This document shows positions 36,536-48,400 of a stretch of 64,000 nucleotides of DNA, piece after piece. Location: the NCBI GenBank assembly GCA_900617975.1, contig UZAE01012035.1, positions 1 to 64,000 of the forward strand, written 5' to 3'. A program made the position numbers and the translations under genes. The stretch is from Rodentolepis nana. Its lineage: Eukaryota; Platyhelminthes; Cestoda; Cyclophyllidea; Hymenolepididae. Each line of letters starts with the position of its first letter. Position 1 is the first letter of the stretch. Under the pieces are notes generated by a model. The model worked only from the letters and a program-made list of their open reading frames with translations, made no database searches and was not told the DNA's origin.

Positions 36536-36855
36536 TTCATTTATTTCAAATGGTGGGCTTTATTACATTTATCATTAGCTCTTTAGCTGACTTCGGGCTT
36601 CACGGAGGGGAGAATCAAAGTGAGAAAAAGTGGAGAGGAGGAACAGAAGAATGATTCAAAGATGTAAAAGAGATAGACAGACACAAAGGCAGAGAAAAGA
36701 TTAGATTAGTACTGTAGAAGTGGTCGGATATGACTTACAATTGGGTCATGGCAGTTTGAAGTCAGAAGTCAACTGTCGGTTTACAGACTTTTTATGCCGC
36801 ATGAGAATACTTTGCCCAGAGTGCACCACGTGGAGGTAAGTCTATCTCACACCCC
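36536..36855 (-). mobile_element. Family A full-length copy A4
   Basis: It starts on minus at GGGGTGTGAGATAGACTT (36855) and ends in CACCATTTGAAATAAATG. The ribozyme (36783-36855) keeps P1 pairing with GCACUCU (one G.U), P3, L3 UCCACGU and GGGCAA. P4 has drifted (AGUAU/AUGCG) and J4/2 is GCAUAA with one extra base, so activity is doubtful. A TSD is only suggestive. Confidence 0.8.
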
Positions 36856-37677
36856 AAAGATATTCTCATGAAACTGTAAGATGGCATTAACTTTGGAATA
36901 AGTTAACTTTAAACTTCAATATACGGAATAACTCAATGGAATTAAATCAAAACCTAGCAAAGTTGTTAATAATAGTCAATTAGTAGAATTAAGCTAATTT
37001 AATGCATAAATGTATGATACTAAAAAATAAGACCATAAAATAGCCAAAAGGACAAGTCATCCGCTCCCTCGTTTTCCCCTGTAGGTGCATGCGCACACGC
37101 TGTCTAACCCAATTGTGTGGTTGCAGCATGACCACCCTGCAGCATTGGCAATCACAAGTCAATTATCGATTTGTCTCAAATTTCCACCTCCTTAGGCAAA
37201 GGTGAAAGGCAAAATTGTGTAATATGCAAGCCGATATCCAGGCTATGAAGAATTGGAAGACAGGTTCGTTGTTAAGGGGAAAACTTATTTTCATGTAGTG
37301 TAAGGTAAAGCATTCTTTCACAGATGCAACTTCAGGGATAGGCGTTATTTTTAATAATAATTAAGAGGAAAACACTAACTAAGGTGCTAAACACATCAAG
37401 GGAAAATATTATTATGTATCTACAACTAAGAAATGTTCATCTTGATACAAAGAAATGGAAAGCAAGTAGACAGCACGTGCATGAAAAAAATTACACTCCA
37501 ACTGCGTGTTCATGGTCGCCGACGTGGTCTGCTCAATAATAGACATAGAACATAGGATATTTTTTGGTTAAATAGTGCAGCCATTATGTCCTGGATTCGT
37601 TTCCTGGTTCTAGAGCATTGACCTTATTTCCAGGAAATCTACTTTTTTCTCTCCTAGTATAAGTACTTCCATCCATC
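36856..37677. other. Intergenic spacer
   Basis: No gene was recognised between the family A copy and the mariner. Confidence 0.45.
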
Positions 37678-37679
37678 TA

Positions 37680-38996
37680 TTAGGTTGGCAACTAAGTCAT
37701 TGCCGATTTCAAATAAGAAGGCAAATTCGGAATTTTTGTTTAAAAATATAACTTTATTCAATTAGATATTGGCCGTTCTTGTCGATGATCTTTTTCCATC
37801 GTTCTGGCAGAGTGAAAATTCCCCGTTCGTAAAATGTCTGGTCTTTGCCATTAAAAAACTGAATTAGGTGTGATCCGACATCATCCGCGTTGTTAAAAAT
37901 TTTACCATTTAAAGAGTTTTGCATGGAACGAAAAAAATGGTAATCCGAAGGCGCAAGGTGAGGGCTATATGGTGGGTGTGACAAAACAAAACAAAACATC
38001 CCAACCCAGTTGCAATAATTTTTGCCGAGTAACCAAAGATATGGAGGGGGGGGGGCCTTGCGTTATCATGAGGGAAAACAACACCCTTCCGCCGATTTGA
38101 TAATGCCGGCCGCTTATCTTCAATTGCGTCCTTCAGTTTTTCGAGTTCTTCAACATACACATTTGAATTTATCGTTTGGTTCTGCGGCATGAGTTCAAAA
38201 TACAAAATTCCTTTGTGATCACCCCCACCAGACTGACAGCATAATCTTTTTTTGGTGAATCTCTGCTTTTCATACTGTTTGGGCTGGTTGATCTTGCTTC
38301 ACCCATGATCTCTTGCGAGTAACATTGTTATAAACTATCCACTTTTCGTCGCCAGTAACTAGGTTCTTCAGAAATGGATCATTCTCATTCTCATTGCGTT
38401 TCAGTAGCGGCGAATCACAGATGCTAATCCGTTGCGTCAAATGAATTTCCTTTAACTGGTGAGGGATGCATAAATCAAGTTTCTTGACATAACCAAGGGT
38501 TTTTCATTTTTTCAATGCATGTATGCGACACATTGAGCTTCTCTGCCATATCTCGTGTTGTGCTGTGACGATTTGAATCGATAATGGCCTTGATATGGGT
38601 TTCATCCACTTCGACTGGGCGGCCAGATCGTTGTGAATTTTTCAGTGAAAAATCACCGGAACGAAATCTTTCAAACCAATTTCGACACTGCCTTTCTTTT
38701 AAGGCGGCTTCATCTCCATATACGGCACATAACTTCTTTTGTGCTTGCGATGCGTTCTTGCCTTTTCAGAAGTAATACAATAAAATGTGTCGGAAGTGCA
38801 CGTCCTGTTCTTTCATTTTTAAATTGAGATAAAAACAAAACTAAAGAACTAAACAAAAAAATTTTTACTAATTAACCTAGAAGCCCATACAGTAAGAAAA
38901 AATATAGGTTAGATGCTCTGACCACGTTAACAAAACAAAAGAAAGTATAGAGTGAATCCGTCAACAAAAACGGCAATGACTTAGTTGCCCACCCAA
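37680..38996 (-). mobile_element. mariner transposon with both terminal inverted repeats
   Basis: This element is 1317 bp and is flanked by TA duplications (37678-37679, 38997-38998). The 26-bp terminal repeats at 37680-37705 and 38971-38996 match at 24 of 26 positions and share GGCAACTAAGTCATTGCCG. Size and TA target are typical of mariner. The TIR and protein resemble the mellifera-type mariner group; this is recognition by eye. Confidence 0.92.
37754..38816 (-). pseudogene. mariner transposase, broken
   Basis: The minus strand from the ATG at 38816 reads MKEQDVHFRHILLYYF, then hits an in-frame TGA. Further frames carry the helix-turn-helix region, the first catalytic Asp in VTGDEKW (near 38350), the second in HDNARP (near 38070) and the third in YSPHLAPSDYHFF (near 37960), spaced as D,D34D. 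Frames shift around a G-run at 38046-38055 and near 37985-38000. The enzyme can no longer be made in one piece, so any movement of this copy would need a transposase in trans. Confidence 0.9.
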
Positions 38997-38998
38997 TA

Positions 38999-41900
38999 GT
39001 TTGTGGTGAAGTCATAGAAGCCTGAACGAAATCTTACTACTTCGATAGATTTCGCCATCTTCAAATGATGAGTCCTTAATCAGTCAGTTAAATCATTTGT
39101 CTCCATAATGAGAGTTTACCGATCTTAGTCATGGTTTTCCGATATTCAATGTGGTCTTCATGTGGGCAAAGATCATGGATCACCGCAAACTAGTACACTT
39201 GTACCCAATATCAATATCTAAAAGCAGAGTAGTTGTAACAAACTTTCCCCACCCCTCAGCAGTGCGAAATTTTAAGGAAAAGAGAGCGGGAAATGAATAG
39301 ACTAGACTTATTGGAATTCCAGCTAAATACAAGGTGATATGGCCCCTACTTTCACTTTTAAGTAGAAATGCTTAGAATGACATAATTTGAAATACTCGAT
39401 CTGTACAAGTGTTCAACTTTAGCCGCATAAACTGCTCTGTTTTATCCTCCCACTTCCCAAGGGAATCTGTGACTTCGAGTTTACTATGAAAATTCTTAAT
39501 AGAGTTAGTATCAATGTGAGCTATCAATGGCGTAGCAAATCTAGTTTTCTAGATCTGTAGCAATTATTTAAAACTCTAAATTCTAAGATTATTTTAGTCA
39601 GTTTCACTTTAATTTCCCAGGAGAGTCGATATATTGGGGACAACTCAAGAATTCCCCTTAAAAACTCTTGAGGACAAATTTCAAGAGCAAAATAGCCGAT
39701 TGGGGGTTTAATGCGACTTACTGACATTTAGAAGGTTAAAGTAATGCTGCTAGCCAGCATTAAAATTTCCACTAGAGAACATTTAAGGTACTCTGTATTA
39801 AATACTTTCATATATAAGTGAAGTCTACTTCAACTAGATAAGCCATAAGTAGGAAAAATTCTTTATATGAATAGTATAAAATGCCTATTTGTGAAGGTGA
39901 TCAATGGAATCAAATAAACTCAAAATAGACCTCCTTTAAGATACGTTTAAAAGAAAACGAAGGCTCCAATGCCCTGCCGATGATGAAAACGTCGTTATAA
40001 CGAATTAATTTTAATATTGTTGATACATTTCCTTCCTTTTTTATGGGGCAGCAAGATAAGCAACCCATTCAATAGCTGTGATGCAACGGACGAAGGATTC
40101 ATAAGAAATAAAAATGGCAGGGTTGTCGCACGTCGACGCCTTGCCAGCGAGAACTTGTGCATTCATGGTCCTACACAGACCTAGTTATTCAGACATGCCG
40201 AGCATCAAGTGAACTAGTTAGGCAGCCCAATGTTTATTAATTGCTCCTAAGTACGCATGTACTTCTTTTGGTAGCATTTATTATGGTTCCCTTGCAATCA
40301 AGGGAGGTCATCTAAGGCGATGAGAGCTAATAACAGTTTTCTGATTATGAAAGCTTTAGTCAGCATATTTTGAAAATTAAAAGAGACGCATTTATCAATT
40401 AAAAAACTAAAGGAAACGAAAATCGCAGGTGGGCCCACTCAAATCTAATTTATGATTAAGTTTTTCTCAAGTCATGGAAATATTGGTATATACAGAGAAA
40501 AAACACGAATGATGAGTAGAACTGATTCAAGTGAAGTTTGGCTTTAGATGGATCATGAATGCGAGTTATAAAATCGATTCAACTATAAGATTTTTTGTAG
40601 AATGTAGATGTGCCCTAGCGTACAAAATCGTAAATATGAGTTAATGGGAGTACGTACATTTTTGCTATAAATTACAGGGAATTCCAATTACATATTACTC
40701 TCTCTCCCTCTCTGTCTACGCCTGACCTCAGTGACTAATCATGTCAACATTGGAGGAACATTGCATTGGACCATGTATTCATCGTCGTGGCTATATATGT
40801 GTCAATGAGATAAGTTAACCCATGCCTCTCACCTTTTGTACTCTTATTCTTGTTTGTCCCTATTTCTATCTTTCATTGCATTTTATGACCTTCAATAGTT
40901 GCCTGCTTTATTTATACAATGTGACTGAATAAATACTTATTTAGACTGCATTCTTTTCAGACGTGTCTCATAAAGTTATCTTCCATTACAAAAGCATTAG
41001 TGGTGACACGATTAAGAATAACCAGACGATTATTTGCTGGCGGATTGGCCTGAGTCATTCACTAAAAGTTCATATCAACCCAAGCAGACTTGGGTGTGGC
41101 TACCTGCTCCTGTCACCATCGATCAGTGATAAAACCGATTGGGGTGTCACCAGGACATTGAGTTTTCCTTGCGTTGAAACATAATTCAGCTTGTTGGCCC
41201 ATATGTATTACTGGGAATGTGCAAATAGAAACATCAAAATCAACATTTATGCTTTAGTTTTTGGGAGTTTAGTCAAAAATTTGAAAGCTATGATATGGGG
41301 GGGGGGGGTGCAATATGGAAAATTTTGACTGAAACTGCCTATTTTCACAGCTAATCTTATGAAGCATCTTGAATTAAAGGTGAAGCGACTTTGTTATCAG
41401 CTGGCTCGAATCGACTCATCTTAATTGAGGTTGTATCTCGAAATGATACACTTCTTTTAAACCAATGTGAACTAGACCTCCAGTTTGAACCTCACTATTC
41501 AAGCTTATTCAAATACACTTACATTGTGGTCAATTCATCACAATGGGGATAGGGTTTTCAACCCTCCTTGGTTTTATGGTTAGTGGTTCAACAGTGGAAC
41601 GTCCAGTAGGAAGCAGAAAGATCTAGTCTTATGTAGTGACATTCTTACTCGTCTCCACCTAGTTCATTCCGGCCAACTTTGTTCTCCTCGAATTACTTCT
41701 CATGTGACTGTGTATGCAACGTTCCCATGTACAGAGCAGTTTACTGGGCTTGTTATCTTCACTCCATTCTACTTACAAAGAATTTTCTTCGTGGTTAGCC
41801 TAGCAGGACATACTGGTAATATAATCAAATATCCTCTTTATTACTCAGTTCGAAGGAATCTATATTCCACCGTTAATTCCGAACACTGGCAGTGTGAATA

Positions 41901-42887
41901 GGCAGGATAAAATTCTGCTTACTACATTCCATCTCCGATATACATCGATTAAAGAGAGTTATTATTTTGTGAATTGGCACAAACGAAGGCGTTTGTGGGA
42001 TGAGCGAGTAGCGATTTTTGGGGCGTCTGGATACAACACTCCCTACTCTCCCGAAATGTGTTCAGAGATGCGGATATTTGCGCCTCCCCCACTGGTATGC
42101 TAAATTCACTGCATTTCAAGAACGTAATATGAAGAAGTGTAAAGTACGGCGGGTAAATCATTATTCCTAAATTCTCTTACTTGGAGAAAAGAAGTTTTCA
42201 CGGATTTTTTGCAATCATATCCATGCAATGTTTTAAAATACCTTTTCACATCATTTAAAAGTCCAGCTGTTGAAAAATTTGTCACTTTGTATATCATGGG
42301 ATTCCACGTTTTTTATTCCAAAATTGTTCATTGGCATTGTAAAGTGAAACAATTGATGAGCATTTACAAACGACTTGTCATGCATTTTTTTCTTAATTTT
42401 TCTGTGAGAATTAATAGAGGCTGGTACTAACTCAAATGTCATTATTTCTGACCTCTTATTCGAAAAAAAAACTATAAATATATCAAATAGTGAGCTCTGA
42501 CATTTCAAATACCTTTTGTCGTTTTGTAATGGCAGGTGGCCTTTTGTCACCTTTTAGTGTTATTTGCAATGACCGCAAAGGTTCCAATGGACGGCCTAGT
42601 TACCGGGAAGAAGATGGAAGTCTTGCAGCAGATATGAGAACTCAGTTCCCCCTTTTAAATGATAAGTACTTGTGAATTATGAAATTTATTGGATGCATGG
42701 TAAGGCAGTAATCGCATTCCAATTCCGATAGAGAATAAACCTATGGGTGTGTGAATAAGGCTATTCAATTTGTTCGTTTGATCTGAAAATATTCAATTCG
42801 ACTTCTTGTTCTATAATTTCAATAATTAGAAACCTCTAATATTGTCACAAGGACCGGTGTAATTCAGTAGATTGGATATACATACAC
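38999..42887. other. 3.9-kb spacer without recognised gene
   Basis: No exon with family resemblance was found. A G-run sits at about 41299-41307. Open frames at 40963-41184 and 41704-42103 show no recognised motif and no supporting splice sites. Confidence 0.4.
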
Positions 42888-43240
42888 GATGCGTTCTTGC
42901 CTTTTCGGAAGTAATACAATAAAATGTGTCGGAAGTGCACGTCCTGTTCTTTCATTTGTAAATTGGGATAAAAACAAAACTAAAGAACTAAACAAAAAAA
43001 TTTTTAAGAAAATTTTTACTAATTAACTTAGAAGCCCATACAGTAAGAAAAAATATAGGTTGATGCTCTGGCCACGTTAACAAAACAAAAGAAAGTATAG
43101 ATTGACCTAGAAGCCCATACAGTAAGAAAAAATATAGGTTAGATGTCTAGAAGCCCATACAGTAAGAAAAAAATAAAGGTTAGATGATGGCCTAACAAAA
43201 CAAAAGAAAGTATAGAGTGAATCTGTCAACAACACCCAAT
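42888..43240 (-). mobile_element. Second mariner fragment with internal tandem duplications
   Basis: From 'cgatgcgttcttgcc' the sequence follows the full mariner's 38.75-39.0 kb end, covering the transposase N-terminus and its 5' UTR. It then repeats the segment 'tagaagcccatacagtaag' three times (about 43029, 43105, 43147). It reaches the end with most of the terminal repeat deleted (ends CACCCAATA). Family B sequence follows at once at 43241. Confidence 0.85.
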
Positions 43241-43447
43241 AGCTGGGCTATAGCTAAGATGGTTCTGGGAGTCTAGCTAGATGTTGGAGAATCTGCCATA
43301 GAGATTTCTGTGTCAGTCAGGCTTTACTAGCGTAGCAATCCGTGGAGCTATAGCTAAGATGGTTCTGGGAGTCTAGCTAGATGTTGGAGAATCTGCCATA
43401 GAGATTTCTGTGTCAGTCAGGCTCTAATAAAGTAGCAATCCGCTACA
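43241..43447 (+). repeat. Tandem pair of partial family B copies
   Basis: Two ~103-bp units (43241-43343, 43344-43447) repeat the family B 3' part from 'gctatagctaagatgg' to the 'gtagcaatccg' end. They are nearly identical, differing mainly at TTTACTAGCG versus TCTAATAAAG. The second ends CGCTACA, as in the full copies. The duplication is local and more recent than the family's spread. Confidence 0.8.
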
Positions 43448-44222
43448 GATACTACATGGCCACACTATTGCGTTGTGCACCCCACACACCACCATCATCG
43501 CTTTAATTATTATTCTTGTCAATATAAAAAAGTTGTAATTATTGCTTACGGGAAGACATCTGAATGGTTGAAACAGTAAAAATTCACCAAGAGACGGGTA
43601 GTGGCCTACTGACTGGATCCTGTGCATTTTTAGATGTCCAATGCAATTTGATTTTAATTTCCCATGGTAAATTTTCCCTTGTACAGTCCCAATTTGCCCT
43701 CCACTTTCCCCATTATCCTACATGTCAGATCCATATTTGGTCAAATGCCTTAATTCGGACCAATTTAGTAACGGATGGTTCTTCTCTGGATATCAAGTTG
43801 GGATAAGGTATAGTCCATTTGGTACTTGTATTGGTCTTCACTTATCTCGGCCCAGGTGTTATGAGAACTGAAATAATTTAAACATCTTTCGAAAGATGGG
43901 GAGAGGATACCTATATTGCTCTCTAATTTGCCAATTTAGATTTATCAGGTCCTTCAGGTTTCACTTAATTGCCATGACAAACTGCACCGTGGACTAAAAA
44001 TCCAGTGGGGGGGGGGGGGTTGTTCGCTATGTTTGAAACTTATTAGCCAGTTTGTTGATTTGATGGGTTACGTCGCAACGATTTATCGGTACCTTCTTAC
44101 ATCCAAAACGCAGGTAGATGCGATGTTACTAAGAATAGTAGTGCCTCTCTTGTGGCAACCAATTCGCATATTTAGTGATAAATATAATGGCGTTAATATT
44201 TGACATTTTTATAATTCTATGT
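43448..44222. other. Spacer
   Basis: No gene was recognised. A G-run lies at about 44007-44019. Confidence 0.4.
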
Positions 44223-44412
44223 ATATATATATGTATATATACAAAGGCCGAGAGTGGGGTAAGGCGAGTACTGTGAAGTGGTGGAATATGACATACAGTG
44301 AGGTGATGGCGGTTTGAAGTGAGAAGTCAACTACCGACTGATAGACATTTTTGCCGTATGGGTATACGTTGCCCAGGATGTACCACGTGGAGGTAAGTCT
44401 ATCGCACACCCC
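44223..44412 (-). mobile_element. Family A copy A5, 3'-truncated but with TSD
   Basis: The element reads on minus from GGGGTGTGCG (44412) and stops after about 170 nt at CTCGGCCTTTGT, followed by a (TA)-rich tail. It is flanked by a 17-bp duplication (44206-44222 and 44413-44429, 16 of 17 identical). It lacks the LINE-like 3' end entirely, yet inserted cleanly. Confidence 0.88.
44341..44412 (-). ncRNA. HDV-like ribozyme of copy A5
   Basis: P1 GGGGUGU pairs with ACAUCCU over all 7 bp even though that strand differs from copy A1 at three positions. P3 ACC/GGU, L3 UCCACGU, GGGCAA, P4 CGUAU-ACCC-AUACG and the C-bearing J4/2 are intact. P2 has a single mismatch. It looks competent. Confidence 0.8.
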
Positions 44413-44429
44413 TTTTTATAACTCTATGT

Positions 44430-45465
44430 TAATGATAACACAGCACAATTAGTATTTTGGTTTGCTTAAAGGCAATTATACTTAGCTCCCATTTAAGAAA
44501 TGCCCAGTCTATTCTATTACTTAAATTTATTCAATTACGAAAATTGCATTAAAAGTTCCGTTCCCAAAGTAAGACTCTGACGCCGTTTTAATGTTGGTTT
44601 TTCTCTCCCCACCACCCCCCACCCCCCACCTTGAACTACCTACCCCGCTACAGTTGACTCAGATAGTTGGATAAAACGGTATTGGGGTTATTCAAAGATT
44701 CTATTAAATAAACAAGGACTATGGAAATTAATAAAAGTGGTGTTTGGGGGGTTAAAACATCAATTTAGATCCTACTTCTTACCAATAAGACGACGTACCA
44801 TCTAGAGATAACCTGAGGGAATTTTGCATCCAGACAACACATAGACACGGTTCTGCATTTTCTCGGATTTCTATCAATTTCTCGTCATTCTATTTTACTT
44901 ACGATATAATGAAGATTTGAAATATAAACACCGCTTTTTTAGTATCTATCGGGGATAGGTGAATCTCTACCCTGATAAGTAAATTCCTTCTGAATACTCC
45001 ATCTGTTAACCGCCATCGGAAAGTGCAAATGACCGGACTAGATCTTACAACCTCAGCAGATGATTTCCTACTTGTTTTGAATTGTTCTACTTTTACTAAA
45101 TAGGACACAAATAACTCCACAAATAACTTATTTTCGATTAATTATGACCTCCAATGGGACCTATTTTCCATGAGGGGAGTTCAATAGGCTAGCAGTTCAA
45201 GTAGTTAAACAAAACCTTCCCGAAATCAACAGTAGATCACGGAAATAAAAAGAACAACACATTAATATAAACAAGAATTTAAGTTTTATTGAAAAAAGAG
45301 GAACTAAGACTCCATGGACATCTACACACGACCATGGAACATGCAACTATGTATTGACATGGGAAGGGCGATAAATCAATTTAATCAATACTAAACACAG
45401 AAGGGCGATTTAAAAGTCGTGTAATGGGAAGTAGAGGGATCGAAAGGGTTTCTCTACCTTTCTGT
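44430..45465. other. Spacer downstream of AGPAT5-like gene
   Basis: Contains a C-run near 44610-44630. The last part is likely 3' UTR of the AGPAT5-like gene. Nothing else was recognised. Confidence 0.4.
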
Positions 45466-48400
45466 TTAGACCGTGAGCCAGACATAGGGAATTCCAAAGA
45501 AGATTGTTCCAAGAACACTTCCAAAGTATGCATATTGAAGCCATGGGTGAACAAAGAGGAGAAGAACTGTGAAGGAAACCATACAGAAGAATGCGGTAAA
45601 TAGCCACCGTTTGCGCAAGCGTGGCAATTGATCAAATCCATTCGGCACTTTACTAACTGACAAATTCTTGAGGAATACGGCTTTAACTTCTTCTGCGTTG
45701 GGCTGTCTTGATTTGGCCTTCTTCACTTCCTCTAAATCGGCGAACAACCTGGTGAGAAAAAGGAAAGACTCCGTTTAAAGAGAGATCCCACTTTATGAAG
45801 ACAACGTTTTCTTTGAAATAAAGGGAAATCGATTAAACAGACACTCTTCAGGCTCGAGCTATAACTGGTTAAATTCCCGACATCTTAACTTGAAAAATTT
45901 GCACGCTCTTTAGCATAGATAAACATACACTTTAAATGATCAAAATTTGTTAAACTACTGGGTTGGTTATTTATTATTTTGGAAAGTAACTATAACATAA
46001 ACCAAGTAAAAGTGCAATCACAAACCCATTCAAGAATATTTAGAAAATAAGCGTGTTTCAACGAGAATCATGACCTTCAGTGAGTAAAGCTGGACAATTC
46101 CAAATATCAGGATATTTGCAAGCACAAGTAGAACAACAAATCTTTTGATTAATATCTGGATTTTAGATAGATAAACAGATAATAAATCTCGCAAAAGTCG
46201 ATATAATGCCTTTAGGAAACTCTGAAAATCTCCTTTGATATATCGGACATCCCACTGCTACTGAAGGCACTAACCACCTTGGTAATCCACTATCTAACAT
46301 TTTAAATGATAAAACTTATCATTCAGAAAGATACGCCTGCAATAGGTTTATCTATCAACGCTATACAACGTGGTTGTAGAGAATTATTAAATGGATTTTA
46401 TTTGAATTTTACCATCTTTGGAAGTGGTTAATAGCAAGGAAGTCACTGGTCTTGTACAGCGTGAGATTAAAACAAGTTAGAGCATCACTGTTGGCTTCTT
46501 ATAAACTACAAACACGTTGACAAAAAAGTTTACTTGTCATAGAGTATAGCAGGTGCCGCGCGCAGGAAACTCCATGATTTTGTGAAATTTTATCAAAACT
46601 ACTTCCATTCTACGGGGGTGCGAGACTTGCCTCCATGTGGTGCGACCTGGGCAACGTATACTCATACGGCAAAAAGGTCTATTAACCGGCAGCTGACTTC
46701 TCACTTCAAACTGCCATCACTCCAATGCGTGTTATATTACACCACTGGGGTGTGAGATAGACTTACCTTCTCGTGATGCACCCTGGGGAAAGTATAATCA
46801 TACGGCAAAAAGTCTATCAACCGGCAGTTGACTTCTGATTTCAAACTACCATGACCCCACTGTATGTCATATTCAACCCCTATCACAGTACTCATCATAG
46901 CCTTTCTGTGCCTCGGTGTCTGTCTGTTTCTTTTACATCTGTGAATCGCTCTTCTGTTCTCCCTCTCAAATTCTTCTCATTTTGATGTTGCTCCTCCCCT
47001 CTGTGAAGCCCGAAGTCAACTAAAGGGCCAATGACAACTAACATAAAGCCTGTCATTTGTCATAAAATTTTTATTCTACGCAGCCATCCTATATAATTGG
47101 AACATTGAAAGGTAACAGATGCGTACCAAGGGTACAAAAAGTCAAGTAACAGAAGCATACTATTGAATCCATTTCGTCCAATCGATAAAAGTAGAAAGAC
47201 TCGTCATTCAAGCTGGACCAGTACAACAAAATGAACTGATTTCGCCTATAGAAACCTTGTGCCGCGTGTCAAGTTAACACCCAAAGTCGATTAACTGTCT
47301 TATAAACAAGATAAGGCCTCAGATTCCACTATGAACGTAAATAGGTTGATAGCATAAACAAATTCGCTTGTAAGCCCTTGGTAGCATATCTAGAGGATAG
47401 CCAATTATCAAGGCCCTAGCGAAACTGGAAATACTGAAATTGTATTAAAACAAAATAACCCATATTTGCAACATTGATTTCAGCACGATAAATTATCAAT
47501 CAATCATAGGGCATAGCATAGCCCACCTCAACTACTCTCTAAAATAATAAAAGAGCATATAACTTGTGGAGCTTAGTAAATGAAAAGCACATGCTTTGCG
47601 AAAGTTTTTTTTAACCTGTCATTAAAGGTCAAATATATTATAAGAAAGCGTGCAGTAGCGATTAATTCAGGAATATATAGGAACTCACGACACTTCACGA
47701 CTACTATTTAGCAGTCGCTCCTCCTTTGGCAGCACCCCATTCAATACATACATGAATATTTTTAAATATTCTAATCGATAAATCAAAGTGGTTTCTCGGT
47801 CACATTCATTCTCTGCTATCTGTGAGAATGATTTAATTCATTGCTTCAATATATCGAGTTGGACCACATAACTTCACCTCGTTAGAACAGATCCCCTATC
47901 CAAATGACACCCTTAACTTGCGTGCTTAACATGTACCTTTAATGCAAATAAACTAATAGTACTTACTTGTCTTTGAGAGCATATCTAGAGGACAGCCAAC
48001 AACGAAGAGCATCATGATCTTTTGGTATATCTACAATCGGGTATCTCTGAAGGTGAATATGTAGAGTGCGAGGCTTAGTCAAGTAAGCTACAAAGGAGAC
48101 AAGAAGTTCAGTGATCCACAGATTGCATGACTGTAGAAACATCGATGCGGTGGAACAAATACTAACCAAGAAGGCCAGGCATAGGCTTGCTTTTGTCCAA
48201 ACAGCTTCCGTCTTCATCACCAAAGACCACAGTCAAATCGTAGACAGCATGAAGATGGGAACTCAAGTTATTCAAGAGGACTTCCAAACCACGTACGCGG
48301 GGAGTAAGATGATATTCTAAGGGGACCAAACCTATAAGAAAAAACAGAGTTCTGCTAGAATGCGTAATATGGAAACTGTGTCATGGAAGAGTAAGGGGTT

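Noticed and set aside
42490..42675. Short frame MAGGLLSPFSVICNDRKG as a possible gene.
   Set aside because: No homology, no splice partners, and the surroundings are repeat-rich.
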